From positions 248,001-312,000 of the forward strand of contig NZ_CAKKLP010000003.1 of assembly GCF_918698085.1 (NCBI RefSeq): a stretch of DNA of 64,000 bases, in the 5' to 3' direction. The notes beneath the pieces were generated by a model, which was not told the origin of the DNA, made no database searches, and saw only the letters and a list, made by a program, of their open reading frames with translations. The translations under genes and the position numbers were made by a program. This document shows positions 44,706 through 52,579 of this stretch, piece by piece (the first letter of the stretch is position 1; each line of letters opens with the position of its first letter). The DNA is from Chryseobacterium sp. Bi04 (GTDB taxonomy: Bacteria; Bacteroidota; Bacteroidia; Flavobacteriales; Weeksellaceae).

Positions 44706-46247
44706 ATGTCGAAAAAAGCAATACTGGCAATCCTTGACGGATGGGGATTGGGAACAAACCCAAATGTTTCTGCCATAGATAAAGCAAATACACCATTTAT
44801 AGACAGCTGTTACCAAAAATTTCCACACACCACACTTGAAGCAAGTGGTTTAGCAGTGGGACTTCCTGCAGGACAAATGGGAAACTCTGAAGTAGGCCAC
44901 ATGAATCTGGGTGCCGGAAGAGTAGTGTATCAAAACCTGGTAAAACTCAATATGGCCGTTGAAAACGGGACCTTGGGACAGGAAAAAGTGATCCAGGATG
45001 CTTTTGAATATGCAAAAAGAGAAAATAAAAAAGTACACTTTATGGGATTGGTATCCAATGGAGGAGTACACTCCCATATCAATCATTTAAAAGGATTATT
45101 ATCTGCTGCCAAAGAATTCGGATTGAACGAAAATGTTTTTGTTCATGCCTTTACAGACGGTAGGGACTGTGATCCACATTCAGGACTAGGATTTATAGAT
45201 GAGCTTCAGAAGCATATGGAAGCCACTACAGGAAAATTGGCAACGGTAGTAGGAAGATATTTTGCCATGGATAGAGATAAGAGATGGGAGCGTGTAAAAT
45301 TAGCGTATGATGCTCTTGTGGCAGGAATAGGCTTACAGACTACAGATGCTCTGGCTGCTATTAAGGATTCTTATGATCATAATGTAACCGATGAGTTCCT
45401 TAAACCAATTATTCTCATGAATACTACCGCTACAGGAAATGTAGTGCCGGTAGCGAAGATTATAGATAATGATGTGGTGATCTGTTTCAATTTCCGTACA
45501 GACAGGGGAAGAGAAATTACAGAAGTTCTTTCACAAAAAAAATTCCCGGATTTTTCTATGCGTAAACTCAACCTTTATTATATTACGTTGACGAATTACG
45601 ATAAAACGTTCCAGAATGTTCAGGTTGTTTTTGACGAAAATGTGTTAACAGAAACCATGGGGGAAATACTTGAGAAAAACGGAAAATCCCAGATCAGAAT
45701 TGCCGAAACGGAAAAATATCCTCACGTTACCTTTTTCTTCTCGGGAGGACGGGAGGAAGAGTTTAAGGAAGAAAGAAGATTACTTTGTCCAAGCCCGAAA
45801 GATGTTCCTACCTATGATTTAAAGCCGGAGATGTCAGCTTATGATATTACCAGTGCTATTGTACCGGAATTAGAAAATGGAACGGCTGATTTCGTCTGCC
45901 TGAATTTTGCCAATACAGATATGGTAGGTCATACAGGAGTTTTTGAAGCGGCTGTAAAAGCGGCTGAGGTAGTAGATCAGTGCATTGAAAAAGTGGCTAC
46001 AGCTGCTTATGAGAACGGATATGCTGTTTTTATACTGGCTGACCACGGAAACTCAGATGTAATGATTAATCCGGATGGAACTCCAAACACACAGCATTCA
46101 ACCAACCTCGTTCCTTTCATCCTAATGGATAAAGATAAAACCTGGAATTTAAAACCTGGGAAACTGGGTGATGTAGCGCCTACCATCCTTAATATAATGG
46201 GCGTGGAAATACCGGCTGCTATGACAGGAGAGATTTTAGTTAGTTAA
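44706..46247 (+). CDS. gpmI: 2,3-bisphosphoglycerate-independent phosphoglycerate mutase
   Basis: The 513-residue glycolytic enzyme interconverts 3- and 2-phosphoglycerate. The metal-binding LAILDGWGLG, the catalytic-serine motif GQMGNSEVGHMNLGAG (Ser in NSEVGH), VHAFTDGRDCDP and the C-terminal DHGNSD match the Mn2+-dependent GpmI family throughout. The length is usual. It has its own promoter and terminator. Confidence 0.97.
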   Translation: MSKKAILAILDGWGLGTNPNVSAIDKANTPFIDSCYQKFPHTTLEASGLAVGLPAGQMGNSEVGHMNLGAGRVVYQNLVKLNMAVENGTLGQEKVIQDAFEYAKRENKKVHFMGLVSNGGVHSHINHLKGLLSAAKEFGLNENVFVHAFTDGRDCDPHSGLGFIDELQKHMEATTGKLATVVGRYFAMDRDKRWERVKLAYDALVAGIGLQTTDALAAIKDSYDHNVTDEFLKPIILMNTTATGNVVPVAKIIDNDVVICFNFRTDRGREITEVLSQKKFPDFSMRKLNLYYITLTNYDKTFQNVQVVFDENVLTETMGEILEKNGKSQIRIAETEKYPHVTFFFSGGREEEFKEERRLLCPSPKDVPTYDLKPEMSAYDITSAIVPELENGTADFVCLNFANTDMVGHTGVFEAAVKAAEVVDQCIEKVATAAYENGYAVFILADHGNSDVMINPDGTPNTQHSTNLVPFILMDKDKTWNLKPGKLGDVAPTILNIMGVEIPAAMTGEILVS

Positions 46248-46264
46248 AATTCAATAATATTCAT

Positions 46265-46301
46265 AAAAAAATGCCGTTATAATCATATAGTGGCATTTTT
46301 T
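46265..46301 (+). terminator. Intrinsic terminator of gpmI
   Basis: AAAAAATGCC pairs with GGCATTTTTT around a 17-nt, partly paired loop; the right arm ends in T. Confidence 0.85.
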
Positions 46302-46365
46302 ATGATATATATCAGATAAGGTATGACTTGCATACTTTATTATGCCATAAATAATAAATAAATCA

Positions 46366-46373
46366 TATCTTTG
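46366..46373 (+). promoter_or_regulatory. -7 element of the acyl-ACP desaturase gene
   Basis: TATCTTTG fits TAnnTTTG, 23 nt before the ATG at 46397. No good -33 TTG seen. Confidence 0.5.
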
Positions 46374-46396
46374 TTAATTAAAAACTGAATAGTAAA

Positions 46397-47374
46397 ATGT
46401 ATCAAAAGCTTGTTAGGAAAGAAGTAATGGGAATATTGGAAAAGGAAGTAGGTTCTTTTCTGGATAAATTTTTAACGCCAATTGAAAAAATTTGGCAGCC
46501 TTCCGATTACCTGCCAGATCCGTCAAGCGATGACTTTAAACATGATTTAGAGGAAATTCAGACTTTTGCCCGTGAGATGCCTTACGACTTATTTGTAACT
46601 CTAATTGGAGACTGTATTACGGAAGAGGCTCTTCCTTCTTATGAGTCCTGGTTAATGGGTGTAGATGGAGTAGATCAGGAAAAAAAATTGGGCTGGGCGA
46701 ACTGGGTGAGAGCCTGGACAGCAGAAGAAAACAGACACGGCGATTTACTGAATAAATACCTATACCTGTGTGGCAGAGTGAATATGAGAGAAGTAGAAAT
46801 TACCACTCAGTATTTAATCAATGACGGGTTTGATTTAGGAACGAGCATGGATCCATACAGAAACTTCATTTATACAAGTTTTCAGGAAACAGCAACTAAT
46901 ATTTCTCACCGAAGAGTAGGTACTTTGGCGAAACAATCCGGAAACGGAAAGCTGGCTAAAATGTGTGGTGTAATTGCTGCAGATGAAGCAAGACACGCTA
47001 AAGCATACAAACATTTCGTAGCTAAAATCCTTGAAATAGACCCTTCAGAAATGATTCTTGCCTTTGAAGATATGATGCGTAAGAAAATTGTAATGCCAGC
47101 TCACCTGATGAGACAGTCAGGGCAGAAAGCAGGAGAACTTTGGGGACATTTTTCAGATGCTGCACAAAGATGTATGGTATATACAGGTAATGATTATATC
47201 AATATCATGAAAGATCTGTTGGATGAATGGAAAATTGAGCACGTAAAAGGGCTTACAGAAAAAGCGGAAAAAGCTCAGGAATATTTAATGAAACTTCCTG
47301 CAAGACTTCAGAAGATCACAGACAGAGTTTCTACACCGGATCTTCAGTTTCAGTTTAACTGGGTGAAGAGCTAA
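46397..47374 (+). CDS. Acyl-ACP desaturase (soluble di-iron stearoyl-ACP type)
   Basis: The 325-residue soluble enzyme introduces a double bond into acyl-ACP and so sets membrane fluidity. The di-iron ligands are in TEEALPSYES, WTAEENRHGDLLN (Glu-Glu-x-x-His), FQETATNISH and AADEARHAKAYKH, the last a classic DExRH motif. The length and the C-terminal FNWV match plant-like acyl-ACP desaturases found in Bacteroidota. It stands alone with its own promoter. Confidence 0.94.
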   Translation: MYQKLVRKEVMGILEKEVGSFLDKFLTPIEKIWQPSDYLPDPSSDDFKHDLEEIQTFAREMPYDLFVTLIGDCITEEALPSYESWLMGVDGVDQEKKLGWANWVRAWTAEENRHGDLLNKYLYLCGRVNMREVEITTQYLINDGFDLGTSMDPYRNFIYTSFQETATNISHRRVGTLAKQSGNGKLAKMCGVIAADEARHAKAYKHFVAKILEIDPSEMILAFEDMMRKKIVMPAHLMRQSGQKAGELWGHFSDAAQRCMVYTGNDYINIMKDLLDEWKIEHVKGLTEKAEKAQEYLMKLPARLQKITDRVSTPDLQFQFNWVKS

Positions 47375-47407
47375 ACTGTATAGATTTTTTTAAATTATAA
47401 AAGTATT

Positions 47408-47436
47408 GAGTGCCTTTCTTTTTGGCACTCTTTTTT
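47408..47436 (+). terminator. Intrinsic terminator of the desaturase gene
   Basis: The stem GAGTGCC with GGCACTC, a 9-nt loop and six T. The last two bases of its loop and first base of its right arm form the TTG of the next promoter. Confidence 0.85.
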
Positions 47437-47450
47437 ATTTCTTATCTTTG
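47422..47450 (+). promoter_or_regulatory. Promoter of the BT0820-type phosphatase gene
   Basis: TTG (47422-47424), an 18-nt spacer and TATCTTTG (47443-47450), with the ATG 22 nt downstream. It overlaps the preceding terminator hairpin. Confidence 0.6.
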
Positions 47451-47471
47451 CCAAGCTAAAAAAAGAACAAA

Positions 47472-47903
47472 ATGTTAAATAATAAAAAGATTGCCGTTGA
47501 CTTTGACGGAACGATTGTAGATGATGCATATCCGGCAATTGGAAAAGCAAAAATTTTTGCTTTTGAAACCTTAAAAAAACTTCAGGCAGAAGGATACAGA
47601 CTTATCCTTTGGACATACAGACACGGAAAAACATTAGATGAAGCAGTAGAATTCTGCAAAAAAAACGGCGTAGAATTTTATGCCGTAAATTCAAGCTTTG
47701 AAGGAGAAGTTTTCGATTCTGAAAATCAATCCAGAAAACTGGATGCAGACTGGTTTATTGATGACCGGAATTTAGGGGGATTTCCTGGATGGGGTGAAAT
47801 TTACAATATTATTCAGGAAAGAATAGAATTCCGTGTAGAAGGAAGAGAAGTTCTTGCCTATTCAAAACTAAAAAAAGAAAAGAAAAAAGGACTTTTCTGG
47901 TAA
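47472..47903 (+). CDS. HAD-type phosphatase, BT0820-like family
   Basis: The 143-residue single-domain HAD hydrolase has VDFDGTIVDD (nucleophile and acid Asp), ILWTYRHGKT (motif II) and DADWFIDDRNLGG (motif IV acidic cluster). Short Bacteroidota members related to Bacteroides thetaiotaomicron BT0820 have this arrangement and size. The substrate is unknown. The C-terminal tail is Lys-rich (KLKKEKKKG). It is followed by map after 85 nt. Confidence 0.85.
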   Translation: MLNNKKIAVDFDGTIVDDAYPAIGKAKIFAFETLKKLQAEGYRLILWTYRHGKTLDEAVEFCKKNGVEFYAVNSSFEGEVFDSENQSRKLDADWFIDDRNLGGFPGWGEIYNIIQERIEFRVEGREVLAYSKLKKEKKKGLFW

Positions 47904-47987
47904 CATAAAAATATAACAATTTAACAGTGTACCTTTATCAATCAATATTGTTACACTGATACATTAATACATTGGTAAATTAATACA

Positions 47988-48797
47988 ATGATTCAATTAA
48001 AAACGATAGACGAACTGCGTCTTATGAAGGAGAGCGCCCGATTGGTTTCTAAAACATTGGGAATGTTGGCTAAAGAAATTAAACCCGGAATAAATACTTT
48101 ATATTTGGATAAACTGGCTCATGATTTTATTAAGGATCATGGAGGAGAGCCTGCGTTTTTAGGATATGGAGGCTTTCCGAACTCACTGTGTATTTCTCCG
48201 AATGATCAGGTAGTTCACGGTTTCCCCAACAAGGATATTGTAAAAGAAGGCGATGTACTTTCCGTAGACTGTGGAGCAATCCTGAACGGTTTTGTAGGAG
48301 ACCATGCTTATACCTTTGAAATTGGCGAAGTAAAACCTGAAGTGAAAAAACTACTGCAGGTGAGTAAAGAATCTCTTTATAAAGGAATTGAACAGTGTGT
48401 AAGGGGAAAAAGAATCGGTGATATTTCCCATGCTATTCAGGCTCATTGTGAAAAAGAAGGATATGGAGTGGTAAAAGAGCTTGTAGGGCATGGGTTAGGG
48501 AGAAAAATGCATGAAGATCCACAAGTACCAAACTATGGAAGACAGGGAAGCGGAAAAGTGATTAAAGATGGACTGGCTATTGCTATTGAGCCGATGATTA
48601 ACCTTGGAACTGAAAAAGTGAAATTCCATAATGACGGATGGACGGTAACTACTTTAGATAATCTGCCATCTGCTCACTTTGAACATGATGTGGCTGTAAT
48701 CAACGGTAAACCTGTGTTGCTTTCTACATTCCAATATATTTACGAAGCTTTAGGAATTCAAAGCGACGAAGAAAAGCAGTTTCAGCTGGATTTTTAA
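47988..48797 (+). CDS. map: Type I methionine aminopeptidase
   Basis: The 269-residue enzyme removes the initiator methionine. The metal ligands are in VDCGAILNGFVGDHA (two Asp), GHGLGRKMHEDP (His), AIEPMINLG (Glu) and FEHDVAV (Glu). FLGYGGFPNSLCIS is the usual substrate-pocket segment. The length is usual for type I. The stop codon overlaps the next start codon by one base (TAATG), so it is translationally coupled to a methyltransferase. Confidence 0.95.
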   Translation: MIQLKTIDELRLMKESARLVSKTLGMLAKEIKPGINTLYLDKLAHDFIKDHGGEPAFLGYGGFPNSLCISPNDQVVHGFPNKDIVKEGDVLSVDCGAILNGFVGDHAYTFEIGEVKPEVKKLLQVSKESLYKGIEQCVRGKRIGDISHAIQAHCEKEGYGVVKELVGHGLGRKMHEDPQVPNYGRQGSGKVIKDGLAIAIEPMINLGTEKVKFHNDGWTVTTLDNLPSAHFEHDVAVINGKPVLLSTFQYIYEALGIQSDEEKQFQLDF

Positions 48798-49564
48798 TGA
48801 AAAAAATAACGAAACTTTTACTGAATAAAATTCCGCGTCCGATGCTTATCAAAATGAGCATCTGGGCAAGGCCGCTTATTTATCAGTTTTTTAAAGGAGA
48901 TCAGTTTTTTGATCCTATAGATGGAAGGTCTTATCGGAAATTTCTGCCCTACGGATATGGAAAGCAGAGAGAGAATGCCCTTTCTCCGGGAACACTGAGT
49001 TTGGAAAGACACCGCCAGATGTGGCTATATCTTCAGAATGAGACTGATTTTTTTATTAAAAGCTATAAAGTTCTGCATATTGCTCCTGAACAGGAATTCC
49101 TGAGGAAATTTAAGAGAATGAGCAATCTGAATTATATCTCAGCAGATTTGTATTCCCCGATTGTAGATGTAAAGGCAGATATCCTGGATTTACCTTTTGA
49201 GGATGAAAGTTTTGATATTATCTTCTGTAATCATGTTTTGGAACATATTGAAGATGATGCCAAGGCAATGAGTGAACTGTACAGGGTGATGAAACCCGGG
49301 GGATGGGGAATACTTCAGGTCCCGATGAAAAACTCATTGGAAAAAACCTATGAAGATTTTAGCATTAAAGATCCGAAAGAACGTCAGAAACATTTTGGAC
49401 AATATGACCATGTCCGCTGGTATGGGATGGATTATTTTGACCGTTTGAAAAAAGCAGGTTTCGAAACAGAAGTGAATTTTTATTCTCAGAAATTTCCACA
49501 GGAAGAAATCAAAAAATACGGACTAAGAGAGAACGAAATCTTACCGTTGGTTTTCAAAAAATAA
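48797..49564 (+). CDS. Class I SAM-dependent methyltransferase
   Basis: The 255-residue protein contains a methyltransf_11-type core: VLHIAPEQEFLRKF (the usual motif I loop, with HIAPE), ISADLYSPIVDVKADILDLPF, SFDIIFCNHVLEHIEDD and YRVMKPGGWGILQVP. The motif I is atypical because a Gly-rich loop is replaced by PEQEF; this sub-type is widespread in Bacteroidota. The substrate is unknown. It overlaps map by one base, and a good terminator follows. Confidence 0.88.
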   Translation: MKKITKLLLNKIPRPMLIKMSIWARPLIYQFFKGDQFFDPIDGRSYRKFLPYGYGKQRENALSPGTLSLERHRQMWLYLQNETDFFIKSYKVLHIAPEQEFLRKFKRMSNLNYISADLYSPIVDVKADILDLPFEDESFDIIFCNHVLEHIEDDAKAMSELYRVMKPGGWGILQVPMKNSLEKTYEDFSIKDPKERQKHFGQYDHVRWYGMDYFDRLKKAGFETEVNFYSQKFPQEEIKKYGLRENEILPLVFKK

Positions 49565-49569
49565 ATAAG

Positions 49570-49597
49570 ACCTGCCTATTTTTGGCAGGTTTTTTTT
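49570..49597 (+). terminator. Intrinsic terminator of map-methyltransferase
   Basis: Stem ACCTGCC with GGCAGGT, 7-nt loop, seven T. Confidence 0.93.
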
Positions 49598-49655
49598 AAG
49601 GATAAACCAAAAGTAATGAAAGCAGAAAATACTGAAAAAATTTGGGTAAGAAAAG

Positions 49656-49695
49656 CGAAACCGCCCTCATACAGAAGACGGTTCCATTTTAAATA
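49656..49695 (-). terminator. Probable terminator of the SMR exporter gene
   Basis: On the minus strand, GGAACCG and CGGTTTC pair (one mismatch) around about 15 nt, followed by a T-rich tract. Confidence 0.5.
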
Positions 49696-49731
49696 TAGAT
49701 AGAAGTTTATATGCTTTTTTAAGGTCGAATC

Positions 49732-50064
49732 TTAGTGTGAAGAAGAAACAGCTTTCAGGCCTACAACAGAACCGATAAGCGTTACGATAAAAAACACTCT
49801 CCAGAAGCTTACAGGATCCTTAAAGAAGAAAATTCCCATTAAAGCTGTTCCTACAGCGCCAATTCCTGTCCACACGGCATACGCTGTCCCTATAGGCAGT
49901 GTCTGAGTTGCTTTGATCAGCAAAAGCATGCTTATAGTCATCGTGATCAGAAAGCCGGTATACCAAAGGTACATTTCCGTTCCTGATGTTTCTTTTGCCT
50001 TTCCTAAACATGAAGCGAAAGCAACTTCAAATAATCCTGCGATAACCAATATGATCCAATTCAT
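49732..50064 (-). CDS. gdx: SMR-family exporter, probable guanidinium exporter Gdx (SugE-like)
   Basis: The 110-residue protein has four transmembrane helices. NWIILVIAGLFEVAFA contains the conserved membrane Glu14, and GTAYAVWTGIGAVGTALMGI is the SugE/Gdx-type version of helix 3 (the EmrE group differs here). Gdx exports guanidinium by proton exchange. No guanidine riboswitch is visible in the 108 nt upstream, so regulation is probably different; a Crp/Fnr-type gene precedes it on the same strand. Confidence 0.85.
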   Translation of the reverse strand: MNWIILVIAGLFEVAFASCLGKAKETSGTEMYLWYTGFLITMTISMLLLIKATQTLPIGTAYAVWTGIGAVGTALMGIFFFKDPVSFWRVFFIVTLIGSVVGLKAVSSSH

Positions 50065-50172
50065 TTTTGTTAATTTTTCTACTGCAAATTTCAGAATTTT
50101 AAAGCAGACAAAATTTTACAATTGTTAAAAAATGCGATTGGGAATAGAAGGAATTATATAATCCGGTTCAAA

Positions 50173-50736
50173 CTACTTAATCTCTGCCCGTATCCGGCTC
50201 AGGCTCACCTGGGTGATTCCGAGGTAAGATGCAATATAGCCCAGCTGAACTCTTTTCAGCAAATCAGACTGATAAAACATAAGATCCTTATAACGTTCCA
50301 GAGATGTTTTAAACTGTCTTGAGATGATCAGTTCCTCAGATTTGATCATTTCGGCCTCCGCTAATTTTCTTCCCCAGTTGGCAATATGAATATCCTCATT
50401 GAACAGTTTCTTTAGGTTTTTCGTTTCCAGCTGGTACAATTCGCAGTCTTCCAGCAGTTCAATACTCTCATAACCGGGCTTATCCTCTACATAACTTTTC
50501 ATGGAAAGAATACACTGGCCTTCACTTCCAAACCAAAAGGTAATGTCATTTTCTGAAGTACTGGCATAGGCACGGGCAATACCTTTGCGGATAAAATAAA
50601 GGTAAGGGATTACTTTATCAGCCTCCATCAGGCAAAAACCTTTAGGATGAGAAACTTCGGTAATATGTTCTTTTAAACTTTTTTTTGAGGCTTCAGGAAG
50701 GAGATAAATCTGATCAAGAATCTGGTCTATATTCAT
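50173..50736 (-). CDS. Crp/Fnr family transcription regulator
   Basis: The 187-residue protein has an N-terminal cyclic-nucleotide-binding-type beta-barrel (HPKGFCLMEADKVIPYLYFIRKG) and, after a dimerisation helix, a winged HTH with the recognition segment YIASYLGITQVSLSRIRAEI. Four-cysteine Fe-S ligands are absent. The ligand is unknown. Its position 108 nt upstream of the gdx gene on the same strand suggests that the two are co-transcribed or that it controls the exporter. Confidence 0.9.
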   Translation of the reverse strand: MNIDQILDQIYLLPEASKKSLKEHITEVSHPKGFCLMEADKVIPYLYFIRKGIARAYASTSENDITFWFGSEGQCILSMKSYVEDKPGYESIELLEDCELYQLETKNLKKLFNEDIHIANWGRKLAEAEMIKSEELIISRQFKTSLERYKDLMFYQSDLLKRVQLGYIASYLGITQVSLSRIRAEIK

Positions 50737-51063
50737 ACATATGAATTCTAATATTCAAAAGTATCGGTTTTAAGTAATGTAATGCAAAATAATCTTATAA
50801 TTTTTTTAGGTTTAAAGAAGATAAAAGTTGATAAAATTCTTGATGTATTATCCTTTGAATTATATACTATGGGCTGCTCTAATGATTGATCGTAGACTTA
50901 GGTAAGTATAAACGTTTAATCTTTCCTATCAGGTTCCCTTTAAAATTTCTTTTTTGTAATGCAGTATAACGCTCAATAACTCTCTTTTTTCTTTTTAAAT
51001 ATAGAGATTCACACCAAGACCAATTTTGTTTTTACTAACTTTGCAGTTCGTAATAATATTTTT
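50737..51063. other. 327-nt intergenic region between divergent genes
   Basis: It separates the Crp/Fnr gene (minus) from era (plus). The only clear element is TAACTTTG (51036-51043), a -7 box 20 nt before era. The stretch 50860-50960 is of ordinary composition but I see no coding frame or structured RNA. Confidence 0.65.
51036..51043 (+). promoter_or_regulatory. -7 element of the era promoter
   Basis: TAACTTTG fits TAnnTTTG; ATG 20 nt downstream. Confidence 0.55.
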
Positions 51064-51939
51064 ATGCACAAAGCAGGATTTGTAAATATAGTTGGAAAGC
51101 CCAATGCCGGAAAATCGACTCTTCTTAACCAGTTGATGGGGGAGAAGTTAGCGATTGTAACGCAGAAAGCCCAGACAACGCGTCACCGAATTTTTGGGAT
51201 TTATAATGAAGAGGATCTACAGATTGTATTTTCTGATACTCCGGGAGTATTGGATCCAAAATATGGTCTTCAGGAAAAAATGATGGATTTTGTAAAGGAT
51301 TCTTTACAGGATGCTGATGTTTTCCTATTTATTGTAGATGTTACCGATAAAGCAGAACCTTCGGAGTTTTTAATAGATAAACTGAATAAAATTCCTGTTC
51401 CTGTCCTTCTTTTACTGAATAAAGTTGATCAGACTACACAGGAAGGGCTTGAAAAATTAGTAGAAGACTGGCACAATAAAATTCCGAAAGCGGAGATTCT
51501 ACCTATTTCTGCACTGAATGCTTTCAATACAGAGATTATTTTACCTAAATTAAAGTCTTTACTACCTGAAAATCCACCTTATTATGATAAAGACCAGTAT
51601 ACGGATAAGCCGGAAAGGTTTTTCGTAAATGAGGCTATTCGTGAGAAAATTCTTTTGAATTATGATAAAGAAATTCCTTACTCTGTAGAAGTGGTTACAG
51701 AACAGTTTAAGGAAAAAGAAGGAATTATTTTTATAGATTCTATTATTTATGTAGAAAGGGATACCCAAAAAGGAATTATTATTGGGCATAAAGGTGAGGC
51801 TATTAAAAAAGTGGGGACTGAAGCAAGATTAGACCTTGAAAAATTCTTTTCTAAGAAAATTCACCTTAATTTATTCGTAAAAGTGAAAAAAGATTGGCGA
51901 AAGAATGACAGAGATTTAAAAAACTTTGGTTACAGATAG
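51064..51939 (+). CDS. era: GTPase Era
   Basis: The 291-residue ribosome-assembly GTPase binds the 3' end of 16S rRNA. G1 is GKPNAGKSTLLN, G2 is QTTRHRIFG, G3 is DTPGV, G4 is LNKVD. The C-terminal KH domain contains SIIYVERDTQKGIIIGHKG and LFVKVKKDWRKNDRDL. Length is normal. It has its own promoter, and the downstream DoxX gene follows after 67 nt. Confidence 0.97.
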   Translation: MHKAGFVNIVGKPNAGKSTLLNQLMGEKLAIVTQKAQTTRHRIFGIYNEEDLQIVFSDTPGVLDPKYGLQEKMMDFVKDSLQDADVFLFIVDVTDKAEPSEFLIDKLNKIPVPVLLLLNKVDQTTQEGLEKLVEDWHNKIPKAEILPISALNAFNTEIILPKLKSLLPENPPYYDKDQYTDKPERFFVNEAIREKILLNYDKEIPYSVEVVTEQFKEKEGIIFIDSIIYVERDTQKGIIIGHKGEAIKKVGTEARLDLEKFFSKKIHLNLFVKVKKDWRKNDRDLKNFGYR

Positions 51940-52006
51940 ACTAAAAAACGCTGTAATCCCGTTGTATTAAAAGATTTTTATTACCTTAGTCTAAATTTTT
52001 TAGTAA

Positions 52007-52435
52007 ATGAACTATACTAATTCAAATTTCAGCTCAATACTTAAAGATATTGTTTTATTTGCAGTGAGAGTTTTTGTAGGTTTTGCAATGCTTTCTCATG
52101 GATTTCCAAAGCTTCAGATGTTATTGGAAGGCGGTAAAATTGAGTTTTTTGATTTTATAGGATTAGGGCCTCAGATTTCCCTGATTCTTACGGTATTTGC
52201 GGAATTTGTTTGTTCAATATTACTGATATTAGGGCTTTTCACAAGAGTCTCTTTAGGATTTCTAATCTTTACAATGGCTGTTGCTGGCTTTTTTATTCAT
52301 GGCGCAGATCCTTTTGAAAAGAGAGAGCTGAGTCTTGTTTATCTTTCTGTGTATCTTCTGTTAGCAGCATTTGGTGCAGGAAAGTTTTCAGTAGATCATA
52401 TGATAGAAAAAAGAAAACGAGCTTCAGATTGGTAA
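52007..52435 (+). CDS. DoxX family membrane protein
   Basis: The 142-residue protein has four transmembrane helices. RVFVGFAMLSHGFPKLQML and FAEFVCSILLILGLFTR are typical of DoxX/DoxD proteins, including the conserved Gly-x-x-(K) loop between helices 1 and 2. The family is linked to quinone or thiosulfate metabolism in some species, but most Bacteroidota members have unknown roles. A strong terminator follows. Confidence 0.88.
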   Translation: MNYTNSNFSSILKDIVLFAVRVFVGFAMLSHGFPKLQMLLEGGKIEFFDFIGLGPQISLILTVFAEFVCSILLILGLFTRVSLGFLIFTMAVAGFFIHGADPFEKRELSLVYLSVYLLLAAFGAGKFSVDHMIEKRKRASDW

Positions 52436-52455
52436 GCCGGTTTCAAAAAAGATAT

Positions 52456-52485
52456 AAAAGAGCATTGTTTAATGCTCTTTTTTTA
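52456..52485 (+). terminator. Intrinsic terminator of the DoxX gene
   Basis: A perfect 11-bp stem (AAAAGAGCATT with AATGCTCTTTT), 4-nt loop and T run. Confidence 0.93.
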
Positions 52486-52579
52486 TGTCCAGTACCGATA
52501 TAATGGGATTTATGGAGGATCTTGTGACTTCGTGTTTAAAAATTTATTTAAAATCACTAAATTCGTAAAAAATGATTTT

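Noticed and set aside
50065..50172. A guanidine riboswitch upstream of gdx
   Set aside because: No conserved ACGR-type motif or paired stem arrangement was found in the 108-nt gap.
52472..52579. Upstream extension of the S9 peptidase gene
   Set aside because: It overlaps the DoxX terminator, and the extension breaks the signal peptide that begins at ATG 52580.
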